The translations under genes and the position numbers were made by a program. From 34-65-8 sp046294735 (GTDB lineage: Bacteria > Pseudomonadota > Alphaproteobacteria > Sphingomonadales > Sphingomonadaceae), in the NCBI GenBank assembly GCA_046294735.1, contig JBKBKB010000004.1:1-64000 (forward strand): a DNA stretch of 64,000 nt, written 5' to 3'. This document shows positions 24,399 through 33,440 of this stretch, piece after piece (within the stretch, counting starts at the first letter, position 1; each line of letters opens with the position of its first letter). The notes beneath the pieces are model-generated. The model searched no databases and had not been told where the DNA came from. It saw only the letters and a program-made list of their open reading frames with translations.

Positions 24399-25559
24399 AT
24401 GACTCGCACTTCCAACCTCGCTGCCGCTCTGCTTGCTCTGGCCGCCGTTCCGGCTGCGGCAGCGCCTGCGGTGCGCGATTTCGAGTTGCCGCCGGGACCA
24501 GCCCCGGCACCCACCGCCACCCCGCAAGTGCAAGGCCCGGTCGATCCCGACGCGCCGGTGGCGACACGCCCGCGCGTCGTATCGCCGCCAGCCGGCAGGT
24601 CAACTCTGCCTCCTGTTCCTGCCGAAACGGCATCCCCGCAGGCAGCAGTGCGAGGCGAACCGTCTGACCAGCAGCCAGCGCAGACGGCACGGCAAAGCAC
24701 GCAACCGCCCGCCGAGGAACCGCGCACGGATATGGCCGCGCCGGCCGCGGCTTCCCCGGACGCCGCCCCACCGCAAACTGCCGTCGGACCCGCAATCGAG
24801 GACCGCCCGGCAGGCCCGGTGCCGGACACGCTCCCTCGTACACCGAGCGCTTCGCCAACCGACCCTGACCACGCTGTCTTGCCATGGGGTTGGCTGACAG
24901 CGGCGCTGGTTTCGCTGACCGGACTGGCCGGCGCGCTGGTGTGGTGGCGGCGCCGGACATCCGCTCCAGCAAGCGTGCCGCAGATCGAACTGCCACTGGT
25001 CACCCCGGCGGACGAGAAGCTGCCCCCATCGCTGCCCGTGCCAGCGGCAATAGCCCCGCAGCCAGCCCCGCGACCAGCGCAGCACGCCGCCCTGAGGATC
25101 GAAGCGACGCCCAGCCACCTGACCCGCAGCCTGATGGCTGCGACCTTCTCGTGCCGGATATCCCTGATCAACCAGGGCTCGGCGCCGCTGGACGATGTCG
25201 TCATCGCGATCGATCTCACCACAGCACATGGCAGCGTGCCAAGCAGCGAACAGTTGGCAGACCTGACGTGTGCCTTGCCCGAGGTCGGCCGGATCGCTGC
25301 TATCGCGCCGGGCAAGTCGGTCGAGTTCGCCCACGAAGTGCGTCTGCCCACTGCTGCAATCCGGATCATGCAACAAGGCTCCGCCCAGCTTTACGTGCCC
25401 CTCCTGCGCGTCCGGGCTCAGGCCGAGGGAGATACCCCAGTCGCCCGTACATTCATTGTCGGTACCCTGCCGGAAGGAGGCGCGAAGAAGTTGCAGCCCT
25501 TCCGGCTCGACGAAATGCCGCAGACCTATCGTGCGATCGGATTGGCCGCGCTCGATTGA
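24399..25559 (+). CDS. Pro/Ala-rich membrane-anchored protein of unknown function
   Basis: 386 residues from MTRTSNLAAALLALAAVPAA at 24399, which reads as a signal peptide; an ATG 21 bp earlier is possible. Residues about 25-165 are a low-complexity Pro/Ala/Thr/Gln segment, probably disordered and periplasmic. A single membrane helix follows (LPWGWLTAALVSLTGLAGALVWWRRR), then a second Pro-rich linker and a C-terminal beta-rich cytoplasmic domain (MAATFSCRISLINQGSAPLDDVVIAIDL ... VRAQAEGDTPVARTFIVG). I do not recognise a named family. It is followed 40 bp later by sseA. Confidence 0.75.
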   Translation: MTRTSNLAAALLALAAVPAAAAPAVRDFELPPGPAPAPTATPQVQGPVDPDAPVATRPRVVSPPAGRSTLPPVPAETASPQAAVRGEPSDQQPAQTARQSTQPPAEEPRTDMAAPAAASPDAAPPQTAVGPAIEDRPAGPVPDTLPRTPSASPTDPDHAVLPWGWLTAALVSLTGLAGALVWWRRRTSAPASVPQIELPLVTPADEKLPPSLPVPAAIAPQPAPRPAQHAALRIEATPSHLTRSLMAATFSCRISLINQGSAPLDDVVIAIDLTTAHGSVPSSEQLADLTCALPEVGRIAAIAPGKSVEFAHEVRLPTAAIRIMQQGSAQLYVPLLRVRAQAEGDTPVARTFIVGTLPEGGAKKLQPFRLDEMPQTYRAIGLAALD

Positions 25560-25599
25560 ACCCTCGACAGGCGGGGCACGGGAGCGCTACCCCACTGGC

Positions 25600-26460
25600 A
25601 TGGACCAGCTCGTAACAACTGAATGGCTCGCCGCCCGCCTCAGCCCGCCTGAGGGCCAGCCTGTCGTGGTCGTGCTGGACGCCTCTGCTCATCTTCCCTC
25701 TGCCGGCCGTGATGCACGGGCCGAGTTTGCGTCCGGGCACATTCCCGGCGCTCGCTTTTTCGATCTTGCTTCGCTCGTCGATCAAACGTCGCGGGTGCCA
25801 GCTGCCTTGCCCCGCGCCGAGCAGTTCGAAGCGCGGCTGCGGGAATGCGGCGTCAATCCGGGCGACCATGTCGTTCTGTATGATGACAGCATGCTGCGCA
25901 GTTCCGCCCGTGCCTGGTTCATCGCCCGGATGTTCGGGCTGGCCCCGGTCTCGGTGCTCGATGGCGGGATGGAGAAGTGGCGCACTGAGGGACGTCCGCT
26001 TAAGACCGGTCCGGCTGCGGTTGCCGCAGGCAACGCCACGCTCGCGCGCGACGACCGGTCGCTGGTGCGCACCAAGAGCAACATGCTCGCCATATGCGAA
26101 TCCCACGCAGAGCAGGTGGTTGATGCCCGCGACGCAGGCCGCTTTACCGGCGAGACCGAGGATGCCATCCATGGCCTCCCCGGCGGACATATCCCCGGTG
26201 CCCGGCACCTGTTCTTCCGCTCACTGCTGGCAGAGGACGGCACGTTCCTGCCCGCTGATCAGTTGCGCGAACGCTTTGCTGCCGCCGGGATCGACCTTGA
26301 CCGCCCGCTGGTTGCCAGTTGCGGCAGCGGGATGACCGCCTCGGTCGTGCTGTTTGCCGCCGCGCTGGCCGGGAAACACGATGCCGCCCTTTACGATGGC
26401 AGCTGGAGCGAGTGGGGCGCGGACCCGGCCACGCCGAAGGAAACCGGGGCGGCGCGCTGA
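25600..26460 (+). CDS. sseA: 3-mercaptopyruvate sulfurtransferase (tandem rhodanese)
   Basis: 286 residues with two rhodanese domains. Domain 1 (about 8-130) has EFASGHIPGARFFD and lacks an active Cys. Domain 2 (about 165-275) has VVDARDAGRFTGE, GGHIPGARHLFF and the active loop SCGSGMTAS with C241. The CGSGxT loop is that of mercaptopyruvate rather than thiosulfate sulfurtransferase. It moves sulfur from 3-mercaptopyruvate to cyanide or thiol acceptors. metC begins 1 bp after its stop, so the pair forms a sulfur amino-acid unit. Confidence 0.93.
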   Translation: MDQLVTTEWLAARLSPPEGQPVVVVLDASAHLPSAGRDARAEFASGHIPGARFFDLASLVDQTSRVPAALPRAEQFEARLRECGVNPGDHVVLYDDSMLRSSARAWFIARMFGLAPVSVLDGGMEKWRTEGRPLKTGPAAVAAGNATLARDDRSLVRTKSNMLAICESHAEQVVDARDAGRFTGETEDAIHGLPGGHIPGARHLFFRSLLAEDGTFLPADQLRERFAAAGIDLDRPLVASCGSGMTASVVLFAAALAGKHDAALYDGSWSEWGADPATPKETGAAR

Positions 26461-26461
26461 C

Positions 26462-27670
26462 ATGGCGAAAGGTCAGTCTGACACCCGTCCGCATACCAGG
26501 CTCGTCACCGCCGGGCGCCGCCCGGAATGGACCGGGCCCGTGGTCAATCCGCCTGTCTGGCGGGCCAGCACCCACCTCTATCCCGATATGGCGGCGAAAG
26601 AGGATGGCGGTAAGCACAACGAGGACGGCCGGTTTTTCTACGGCCGCCGCGGCGCACCGACCCAGTGGGCGCTGGCCGATGCGCTGACCGAACTGGAACC
26701 CGGCGCGGCGGGGACTGTGCTCTATCCCAGCGGGGTGGCTGCGATCGCCGGCGCACTGCTGGCGGTGCTTGAGCCTGGCGACGTGCTGCTGGTGACCGAC
26801 AACGCCTACGAACCGAGCCGGACCATGGCCACCGGCCTGCTGGCCCGGATGGGAATCGAGACCCGGTTTTTCGATCCGCTCGATCTCGATGCCTTTCCGG
26901 GGAAGTTGTGCAACCGCACCCGGGCCGTCCTGCTGGAAAGCCCCGGCAGCCTGACCATGGAAGTGTGCGACGTGCCTGCCCTGGCCGCCGTGGCCCGGGA
27001 AAAAGGCGCGGTCAGCCTGCTCGACAACACCTGGGCCAGCGCGCTTGGCTTCGCCGCGCTGAGCCACGGCTGCGACATCGCAATCATGAGCCTGACCAAG
27101 CACGTCGGCGGCCATTCGGACCTGATGATGGGCTCGGCCAGCGCCGGGAAACGCTGGTATGCCCGGCTGCGCCAGACCGCGCAGGCGCTGGGCCACGTGG
27201 TCTCGCCCGACGATGCCGCGCTCGCCGCGCGCGGCCTGCGCACCATGGGCGTGCGGCTGGAACGGAGCACGGCGAGCGCCCTTCAGATCGCCCACTGGCT
27301 TTCTGGTCGGTCCGAAGTCGCGCAAGTGCTTTGCCCAATGCTGCCGGATAGTCCTGGGCACGACCTGTGGCGACGCGATTTTAGTGGTGGCTGCGGCCTG
27401 TTCAGCTTTATCCTCAGGGGCCGTGACGCGGCGGCGCGGGCGCGCTTCATCGATGCGCTGGGCTTGTTCGGGATCGGCTACAGCTGGGGCGGGTTCGAAA
27501 GCCTGGTGGTGCCATTCGATCCGGCACCGATCCGCAGCGAAACCATCTGGCCCCCCGCGCATTGGCGCGATGAAGACCGCCTCGGTGTGCGCCTGTCGGT
27601 GGGACTGGAAGACCCGGCTGACCTGATCGCCGATCTGGACCGGGCATTTTCCGTGATGGAGCAAGAATGA
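26462..27670 (+). CDS. metC: Cystathionine beta-lyase (PLP, Cys/Met metabolism family)
   Basis: 402 residues from the ATG at 26462. The PLP-binding Lys is K213 in SLTKHVGGHSD. Supporting motifs are YGRRGAPTQWALADAL (about 60-75), LYPSGVAAIAGALLA, LESPGSLTMEVCD and LLDNTWASALG (Asp to PLP nitrogen). The TQWAL and SPGS(L)TMEV patterns favour MetC (cystathionine to homocysteine) over MetB. It lies tight after sseA and its stop overlaps the mscS ATG, so sseA-metC-mscS look like one transcript. The longer open frame from 26354 overlaps sseA and is rejected. Confidence 0.92.
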   Translation: MAKGQSDTRPHTRLVTAGRRPEWTGPVVNPPVWRASTHLYPDMAAKEDGGKHNEDGRFFYGRRGAPTQWALADALTELEPGAAGTVLYPSGVAAIAGALLAVLEPGDVLLVTDNAYEPSRTMATGLLARMGIETRFFDPLDLDAFPGKLCNRTRAVLLESPGSLTMEVCDVPALAAVAREKGAVSLLDNTWASALGFAALSHGCDIAIMSLTKHVGGHSDLMMGSASAGKRWYARLRQTAQALGHVVSPDDAALAARGLRTMGVRLERSTASALQIAHWLSGRSEVAQVLCPMLPDSPGHDLWRRDFSGGCGLFSFILRGRDAAARARFIDALGLFGIGYSWGGFESLVVPFDPAPIRSETIWPPAHWRDEDRLGVRLSVGLEDPADLIADLDRAFSVMEQE

Positions 27671-28758
27671 CCGCATCTGCCGCAACCACCGCACCTGCGC
27701 CGCCTGCCGAGCCTGCTGAAACCACTGCGCCTGTGACAACGAACCCACCTGAACCACTGGAAAGCCAGGTCGTCACCCCGACCGCGGATGGCCTCAAGGA
27801 AGCGGTGGCCGAGCGCAGCGAAGCGGTGGGCGGTGTGGTCGAAACCCTTGATGCCTGGGCGTTAAGTATCGGCGATATGCGGGTCTCGCTGTGGGATGCT
27901 ATCGTCCTGCTCATGGTGATCGGCACCATCATCGCGGCGGCCTGGTTCATCAGCAAACTGACCCGTGCCGGACTGCACCGAATGTCCGGACTGGACCCGT
28001 CGCAGAAAGTGCTCGCTGACAAGATGGTGACGCTGGCCGTGTGGGCGCTGGCAATCCTGATCGGGATTGACGTGCTCGGCATAGACCTCACGGCGCTGGC
28101 AGTGTTTTCCGGTGCATTCGGTCTTGCCATCGGGTTTGGTTTGCAGAAGACGTTCGGCAACTTGATCGCCGGGATTATCCTCCTGCTCGATAAATCGATC
28201 AAGCCCGGCGACGTGATCGCGGTGTCGGACCAGGCGGGCAATTCCACTTTTGGGGAAATCCGCAAAATCGGCATACGGGCCGTCTCGATCACGACGCGGG
28301 ACCAGAAAGAATACCTGATCCCGAACGAGAACCTGATGATCAATCAGGTGGAGAACTGGTCCTATTCCAGCAAGAACGTGCGGATGCAGGTGCCGGTCGG
28401 CATTGGCTACAACTGCGATATCAAGCTGGCCGAAAAGCTGATGCTGGAAGCTGCCAAAGCGAGCAAACGCGTGCTGGCATCGCCTCCGCCGACCGTGTGG
28501 CTGGACCAGTACGGAGAAAACTCGGTCGATTTCGTGATCCACTGCTGGATTACTGACCCGGAGGCGGGGATCGGCAATATCCGGTCAGAGGTGCTCAAAC
28601 GGTTGTGGGACCTGTTCCATGAACACGGGATCGAAATCCCCTTCCCCCAGCGCGACATCAACTTGCGCAGCAACGCCCAGTTCGAACAACTGATCGCCGC
28701 CATCGCTCAGCGGCTCGACACACCAGTTGAGAAGCGGCCCGACAGCAAACAAAGCTGA
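27667..28758 (+). CDS. Mechanosensitive ion channel, MscS family
   Basis: 363 residues. A Pro/Thr-rich cytoplasmic or periplasmic head (about 1-60) precedes membrane helices at about 75-97 and 115-140. The pore-lining TM3 follows with the MscS signature AVFSGAFGLAIGFGLQKTFGNLIAG, then IILLLDKSIKPGDVI. The beta domain (STFGEIRKIGIRAVSITTRDQKEYLIPNENLM) and C-terminal alpha-beta domain (FHEHGIEIPFPQRDINLR) are complete. It relieves osmotic down-shock. Its ATG overlaps the metC stop. Confidence 0.93.
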   Translation: MTASAATTAPAPPAEPAETTAPVTTNPPEPLESQVVTPTADGLKEAVAERSEAVGGVVETLDAWALSIGDMRVSLWDAIVLLMVIGTIIAAAWFISKLTRAGLHRMSGLDPSQKVLADKMVTLAVWALAILIGIDVLGIDLTALAVFSGAFGLAIGFGLQKTFGNLIAGIILLLDKSIKPGDVIAVSDQAGNSTFGEIRKIGIRAVSITTRDQKEYLIPNENLMINQVENWSYSSKNVRMQVPVGIGYNCDIKLAEKLMLEAAKASKRVLASPPPTVWLDQYGENSVDFVIHCWITDPEAGIGNIRSEVLKRLWDLFHEHGIEIPFPQRDINLRSNAQFEQLIAAIAQRLDTPVEKRPDSKQS

Positions 28759-28856
28759 GCTACCACCCTGGGCAGTTCGCCTTTCAAAATCTGCCCTTCC
28801 ACGGCTGACATCCATTCTCACTGGCGAGTGGCGGGCCATGCCGCCAATTCGGCGCC

Positions 28857-29639
28857 ATGCAAAACACCTACCTAAATCCGGGCCCGTATCCAGGCACGGT
28901 CTATCTTGTCGGCGCCGGTCCGGGCGATCCCGAACTGCTAACCCTGCGCGCGGCCCGCCTGATCGGCGCGGCCCTCCTGATCGTCCATGACGGGCTGGTC
29001 GATCCGGCCATCCTGGCCATGGCGCGCCCCGATGCACGGCTGGTCTCGGTCGCCAAGCAGCGCGCGCGCCACACCATGGCACAGGACGATATCAACGCGC
29101 TGCTGGTGCGCGAGGCGCTGCGCGGGCACGATGTCGTGCGGCTCAAAGGCGGCGATCCCCTGATCTTCGGACGCGGCGGCGAGGAAGCCGAAGCCTGCCA
29201 CGCGGCCGGTGTCCCGGTCGAGATAGTGCCCGGCGTGAGCGCCGCCAACGGCGCGGCCGCTGCAGCGCAGATAGCCCTGACCCACCGCGATGCCGCCAGC
29301 GTGGTCAGCTTCGTGGCCGGCCAGTGCAAGGGCCTGTCCGATCAGGACTGGTCCGGTCTCGCCGGCAAGGGGCGGACGCTGGTGATCTACATGGGCGTGT
29401 CGACCGCCGCTCAAATCGCCGAGAAGCTCATGGCCGATGGCCTTGCGCCCGATATGCCGGTGGCAGTGATCGAGAATGCCGCCCGTCCGCAGATGCGGGT
29501 GCTGCGCGGACTTCTCGCCGGCCTTCCCGATCTGGTCGAACGGGAACGGGTCACAAGCCCCGCCCTGATCGTGATCGGTGAAGTGACCGCCCGCGGCAAC
29601 CTCGCCGTTGCCCGAATTGCCGAGGAAGCGCTGCCATGA
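28857..29639 (+). CDS. cobA: Uroporphyrinogen-III C-methyltransferase (siroheme synthesis)
   Basis: 260 residues. N-terminal VYLVGAGPGDPELLTLRAARLI is the SUMT signature 1. VRLKGGDPLIFGRGGEEAE (about 97-115) is signature 2. VPVEIVPGVSAANGAAAAAQIALTHRD completes the fold. It transfers two methyl groups from SAM to uroporphyrinogen III to give precorrin-2, the precursor of siroheme. No CysG oxidase/ferrochelatase domain is fused. It starts the sulfite-reduction operon that needs siroheme, and its stop overlaps the DUF2849 start. Confidence 0.94.
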   Translation: MQNTYLNPGPYPGTVYLVGAGPGDPELLTLRAARLIGAALLIVHDGLVDPAILAMARPDARLVSVAKQRARHTMAQDDINALLVREALRGHDVVRLKGGDPLIFGRGGEEAEACHAAGVPVEIVPGVSAANGAAAAAQIALTHRDAASVVSFVAGQCKGLSDQDWSGLAGKGRTLVIYMGVSTAAQIAEKLMADGLAPDMPVAVIENAARPQMRVLRGLLAGLPDLVERERVTSPALIVIGEVTARGNLAVARIAEEALP

Positions 29640-29932
29640 AAATCCTGACCGGAAACGACCTCAAGACCGGCGCGGTCACCTGGTGGAACGGCCATGACTG
29701 GTCGCTCCACGTCGATGATGCCGTCGATGTTGGCGACCGGGCCGACGAGATTGCCCGCCGCGAGGAAGCCGCCCGCCGGGTCAACGCCTGCTACGCGATC
29801 GACGCCACCCGCGATGATCGCGGGGTGCGCCCGGCCCATATCAAGGACCGCGTGCGCGCGCTTGGCCCGACCGTCCGCCCCGACCTGACCCTCAAACCGG
29901 CCGAGCCCGACATCGGCAACTGGGTGATCTGA
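29636..29932 (+). CDS. DUF2849 domain-containing protein
   Basis: 98 residues. It opens MKILTGNDLKTGAVTWWNG and has the DUF2849 pattern (VTWW, ARREEAARRVNACYAIDA, GVRPAHIKDRVRALGPT, DIGNWV). The family is small and uncharacterised, and occurs next to sulfite reductase genes in alphaproteobacteria. The position between cobA (4-nt overlap) and cysI (1 bp gap) suggests an accessory role in sulfite reduction, for example electron delivery or cofactor handling. That role is inference. Confidence 0.88.
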   Translation: MKILTGNDLKTGAVTWWNGHDWSLHVDDAVDVGDRADEIARREEAARRVNACYAIDATRDDRGVRPAHIKDRVRALGPTVRPDLTLKPAEPDIGNWVI

Positions 29933-29933
29933 C

Positions 29934-31568
29934 ATGTACCGCTATGACCATTATGACCAGGCCATGGTCGATGCGCGCGTCGCCGAGTTCCGCGACCAGA
30001 CCCGCCGCCGCCTAGAAGGCAAAATCTCGGAAGACCAGTTCAAGCCGCTGCGGCTGAAGAACGGGCTCTACTTGCAACTACACGCCTACATGCTCCGTGT
30101 CGCCATTCCCTATGGCACGCTCAGCAGCGCGCAAATGCACGCACTGGCAGACATCGCAGACAAGTATGATAGGGGCTACGGGCACTTCACGACCCGGCAG
30201 AACATCCAGTACAACTGGATCAAGCTGGAAGAGGCCCCTGATTTGCTTGCCGATCTTGCCAAGGTCGAAATGCACGCGATCCAGACCAGCGGGAATTGCA
30301 TCCGCAACATCAGCTCCGACCATTTCGCTGGTGCCGCGGCCGACGAGCTAGTCGATCCAAGGCCTTACGCCGAACTGCTCAGACAATGGTCAAGCTTCCA
30401 TCCGGAATTCAGCTTCCTGCCGCGCAAGTTCAAGATCGCGGTGATTGCCTCGAAAACTGACCGCGCGGCAATGAAGCTGCACGATATCGGCGTCGAAATC
30501 GTCATCGACCAATCCGGCGAACTCGGCGCCGCATTCTACGTTGGCGGGGGCATGGGCCGCACCCCGATGGTCGCACCATGTATCCGCGCGTTCGTGCCGC
30601 TCGACCAGTTCGTAACCTATGCCGAGGCCTGCCTGCGCGTTTACAACCGCTACGGTCGGCGCGACAACAAGTACAAGGCGCGGATCAAGATCCTGGTCCA
30701 TGAGCTGGGGGCGGAAGAATATGCCCGCCAGGTGGAGGAAGAGTTCGCCCACCTGCTGGAACAGGGCATAGAGCCGCCGACCGCCGAACTGGAGCGGATC
30801 AAGACCTTTTTCGCGGACCCGGCCTTCCACGATGCATCGGGTGACCGGCTTGACCGGAGCGACCCCGATTTCGCGCTCTGGGCCGATCGCAACACCCATC
30901 CCCACAAGGTTCCGGGCTACGTTTCCGCTGTCATCAGCCTCAAGCCGGTCGGCGGCATCCCCGGCGATGCCACCGCCCGCCAGATGCACGTGATGGCGGA
31001 GCTGGCGAAGTCTTACTCGTTCGACGAGCTGCGCGTCATGCACACGCAGAACATCGTCCTGCCCCATGTCCGCAAGGCCCGGCTCTATACCCTGTGGCAG
31101 ACGCTCGAAGCCGAAGGTCTGGGCAGCCCCAACCTCGACACGATCGAGGATATCATTGCCTGCCCCGGACTCGACTATTGCAGCCTTGCCAATGCCCGTT
31201 CGATCCCGGTGGCGCAGAAGATCTCGGCCCGCTTCGCCGAGACCGGCAAGACCGCTGCGCTGGGCGAACTGAAGCTGAAGATTTCTGGCTGCATCAACGC
31301 CTGCGGGCACCACCACGCGGGCCACATCGGCATCCTGGGCGTCGACAAGAAGGGGGTGGAGAATTACCAGCTCCTGCTTGGCGGCAGCGAGGCGGCCGAT
31401 ACCTCGCTGGGCAAGATTACCGGTCCTGGTTTCGACGAGGATGGCGTAGTCGGCGCGGTCGAAACCGTGACCGACGTTTACCTGCGCCAACGCACCGAGG
31501 GCGAGCGCTTCCTCGATACCTACCGCCGCATCGGCATGGAGCCGTTCAAGGAGGCGCTTTATGGCTGA
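29934..31568 (+). CDS. cysI: Nitrite/sulfite reductase hemoprotein (assimilatory sulfite reductase)
   Basis: 544 residues. It reduces sulfite to sulfide with six electrons on a siroheme-4Fe4S centre. The cluster ligands are C410, C416, C453 and C457 in ACPGLDYCSLAN and KISGCINACGHHHAG. Two ferredoxin-like half domains are present (HFTTRQNIQYNWI near 84-96; DELRVMHTQNIVL near 364-376). Context (cobA, DUF2849, DUF934, cysH) makes sulfite rather than nitrite the likely substrate. No CysJ flavoprotein is adjacent, so the electron donor is open (ferredoxin or a remote reductase). Confidence 0.93.
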   Translation: MYRYDHYDQAMVDARVAEFRDQTRRRLEGKISEDQFKPLRLKNGLYLQLHAYMLRVAIPYGTLSSAQMHALADIADKYDRGYGHFTTRQNIQYNWIKLEEAPDLLADLAKVEMHAIQTSGNCIRNISSDHFAGAAADELVDPRPYAELLRQWSSFHPEFSFLPRKFKIAVIASKTDRAAMKLHDIGVEIVIDQSGELGAAFYVGGGMGRTPMVAPCIRAFVPLDQFVTYAEACLRVYNRYGRRDNKYKARIKILVHELGAEEYARQVEEEFAHLLEQGIEPPTAELERIKTFFADPAFHDASGDRLDRSDPDFALWADRNTHPHKVPGYVSAVISLKPVGGIPGDATARQMHVMAELAKSYSFDELRVMHTQNIVLPHVRKARLYTLWQTLEAEGLGSPNLDTIEDIIACPGLDYCSLANARSIPVAQKISARFAETGKTAALGELKLKISGCINACGHHHAGHIGILGVDKKGVENYQLLLGGSEAADTSLGKITGPGFDEDGVVGAVETVTDVYLRQRTEGERFLDTYRRIGMEPFKEALYG

Positions 31569-32025
31569 AGTACTTGGCGTGAGCCCTGACGAAGTGCAAT
31601 TCCGTTTCCGCAGCGACGAGCCGGTCGATCATGCGGCGGTGACGGTCGATTCCTTCCTCGACCAGTCAAACGCCACTGCGGTGCGGATCGAACCAGGCGA
31701 CGATGCCCGCGCTCTCCTGCCCCACCTTGGCCGGATCGCGCTGGTGGAGGTCAACTTCCCGGTGTTCGGTGACGGGCGCGGATATTCCTCCGCCCGTGTC
31801 CTGCGCGAGGCGGGTTATGCCGGTGAACTGCGCGCGGTCGGCGACGTGCTGGTTGACCAGATCGATTTCCTGCGCCGCTGCGGGTTTGATGCCTTTGCCC
31901 CGGACCAGCCGATCGATAAAGACGACGCTCGGGCAGCATTCGAACGCTGGCCGGAGGTCTACCAGCAGGCCGCCGATGGCCGGGTACCGATCTGGCATTT
32001 GCGCCACGGCGCGGGCCATGGCTGA
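31561..32025 (+). CDS. DUF934 domain-containing protein
   Basis: 154 residues, overlapping the cysI end by 8 bp. Family blocks: ARALLPHLGRIALVEVNFPVFGDGRGYSSARVLRE, GYAGELRAVGDVLVDQIDFLRRCGFDAF, and RWPEVYQQAADG near the C-terminus. DUF934 proteins are regularly found in sulfate-assimilation operons between sulfite reductase and APS/PAPS reductase. Their biochemical role is not established. The cysH ATG lies inside its last codons. Confidence 0.9.
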   Translation: MAEVLGVSPDEVQFRFRSDEPVDHAAVTVDSFLDQSNATAVRIEPGDDARALLPHLGRIALVEVNFPVFGDGRGYSSARVLREAGYAGELRAVGDVLVDQIDFLRRCGFDAFAPDQPIDKDDARAAFERWPEVYQQAADGRVPIWHLRHGAGHG

Positions 32026-32809
32026 GGCCGATCCCGTCCGCCTGCGCGACCGGATCGACACCGGCCCGCGCTTTACCGAGCATGACGCGATCCGCCTGAA
32101 CCGGATGTTTCGCGGCAGCAGCACGGTGGAAATGCTCGAAGCGGTGATTCGAGACGATCTCGCCGGGGACATCGCACTGGTATCGAGTTTCGGCGCCGAA
32201 AGCGCCGTACTGCTGCACCTGGTCGCTCAGGTCGATCCGGGCGTCCCGGTGCTGTTTCTCGAAACCGGCAAGCACTTTCCCGAGACCCTCGCCTACCGCA
32301 ACCAGCTGATAGAGACCATCGGCCTCAGGAACCTGGTCACCCTGCGCCCCTGCCTGGGGGAACTGGAAGCCCGAGACGAGACCGGCCTGCGCTGGTCCTA
32401 CGACCCCGATGGCTGCTGCGAGATCCGCAAGGTCAAGCCGCTGGCGCGCGCTCTGGCGAGCTACGACGCCACATTGACCGGCCGCAAGGCGTTCCAGGCA
32501 GCTACCCGGGCACAGCTGCCCCGGTTCGAGATCGATAGCAGTGACGTGCACGGTCGGCTCAAGATCAACCCCCTGATCGACTGGGCTGCGGAAGACCTGG
32601 CCGCTTACGTCGCCGAACACGATCTGCCGCCGCACCCGCTGGTGGCGCAAGGTTACCCCTCGATTGGCTGTTCGCCCTGCACCAGCCAGGTTGCCCCGGG
32701 CGAAGACCCGCGCTCCGGCCGGTGGAAGGGCTGGGACAAGACTGAATGCGGCATCCACACCGATGGATCGGTGCGCGAACTGCCGCCCGGATACGAGCCC
32801 TTTCTCTAG
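32018..32809 (+). CDS. cysH: APS/PAPS reductase; cysteine pattern of the 4Fe-4S APS type
   Basis: 263 residues, start overlapping the DUF934 gene by 8 bp. Adenine-nucleotide binding is seen in SSFGAESAVLLHL (about 56-68) and FLETGKHFPETL (about 80-91). Two cysteine pairs C133-C134 (DGCCEIRKVKPL) and C218/C221 (GCSPCTSQV) can hold a 4Fe-4S cluster, which marks the APS-using type. The catalytic Cys is C244 in ECGIH. It makes sulfite from adenylyl sulfate for CysI. It is the last gene of the operon and a strong hairpin follows. Confidence 0.93.
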   Translation: MAEADPVRLRDRIDTGPRFTEHDAIRLNRMFRGSSTVEMLEAVIRDDLAGDIALVSSFGAESAVLLHLVAQVDPGVPVLFLETGKHFPETLAYRNQLIETIGLRNLVTLRPCLGELEARDETGLRWSYDPDGCCEIRKVKPLARALASYDATLTGRKAFQAATRAQLPRFEIDSSDVHGRLKINPLIDWAAEDLAAYVAEHDLPPHPLVAQGYPSIGCSPCTSQVAPGEDPRSGRWKGWDKTECGIHTDGSVRELPPGYEPFL

Positions 32810-32815
32810 ACCTTC

Positions 32816-32852
32816 CAGGGACACCGGAGAGCATCGCCTGCCGGTGTCCCTG
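32816..32852 (+). terminator. Hairpin terminator after cysH
   Basis: A perfect 12-bp stem: CAGGGACACCGG at 32816-32827 pairs with 32841-32852 across a 13-nt loop. It starts 7 bp after the cysH stop. There is no T-run, so it may act as a bidirectional or Rho-assisted terminator between cysH and the convergent lipoprotein gene. Confidence 0.55.
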
Positions 32853-32875
32853 CCCTATCACTGTGCTGCAACAGA

Positions 32876-33277
32876 TCACGCCTCGATGCGCTCTACCGTT
32901 CCGGTCTTTCCTTTCGGGTCGGTCGATGTCCACACGCCGTCGGCGCTCACGGTTTCGCTGTGGCAGACTTCCGTAGCGCCCTCCGCATCTTCGGTCGTGC
33001 AGTATTCGTTGGGCGATTTTTGGACCCATTTGCCGGTTTCGATCTCCCCGTCCGCAGAGGTCGAGGTGTAGGTTCCGTCAGGCCGAACTTCCTCTGTCCA
33101 CACGGCTCCGTCTGCCCGAGTGACCTTGAACATGCCGGTGGATGGGCCGCCGTCGGCAGCCAAGGTAGCGACCGGCGCGGCTTCAGCGGCTCCCTCGACT
33201 GCTTCCGGCTCAGACGGAGCTTCCTGGGAACAGGCAGTAACCGCCGCAAGCGCGGCGACGAATGCGATCTTTTTCAT
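32876..33277 (-). CDS. Small lipoprotein of unknown function
   Basis: 133 residues from the ATG at 33277, with an AAAGGA site 8 nt upstream; an ATG five codons earlier lacks one. The signal peptide MKKIAFVAALAAVTAC ends in a lipobox Cys (about residue 16). The mature part begins with an acidic Ala/Glu/Pro linker. It then has an extended domain with repeated Trp-Thr segments (VWTEEVRPDGTYTS, TGKWVQKSPNEYCTTED, CHSETVSADGVWTSTDPKGKTG). Two Cys could form a disulfide. I do not recognise a family. It is convergent with cysH. Confidence 0.8.
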   Translation of the reverse strand: MKKIAFVAALAAVTACSQEAPSEPEAVEGAAEAAPVATLAADGGPSTGMFKVTRADGAVWTEEVRPDGTYTSTSADGEIETGKWVQKSPNEYCTTEDAEGATEVCHSETVSADGVWTSTDPKGKTGTVERIEA

Positions 33278-33440
33278 GAGTTTTCCTTTCAACGTGACGC
33301 AAAAGGGCGGCCGTTCCCGCCAGTGCGACTCGCGATCCCGCGCGCACTAGGCGCTTGCAGACTGGGATTGTAAAGCGCCGCGTCAGAGCCAGCCCTATTC
33401 GCGGTTCCGGCGCTCTGCCACCTGGTTGCGGTCCTGCGTG

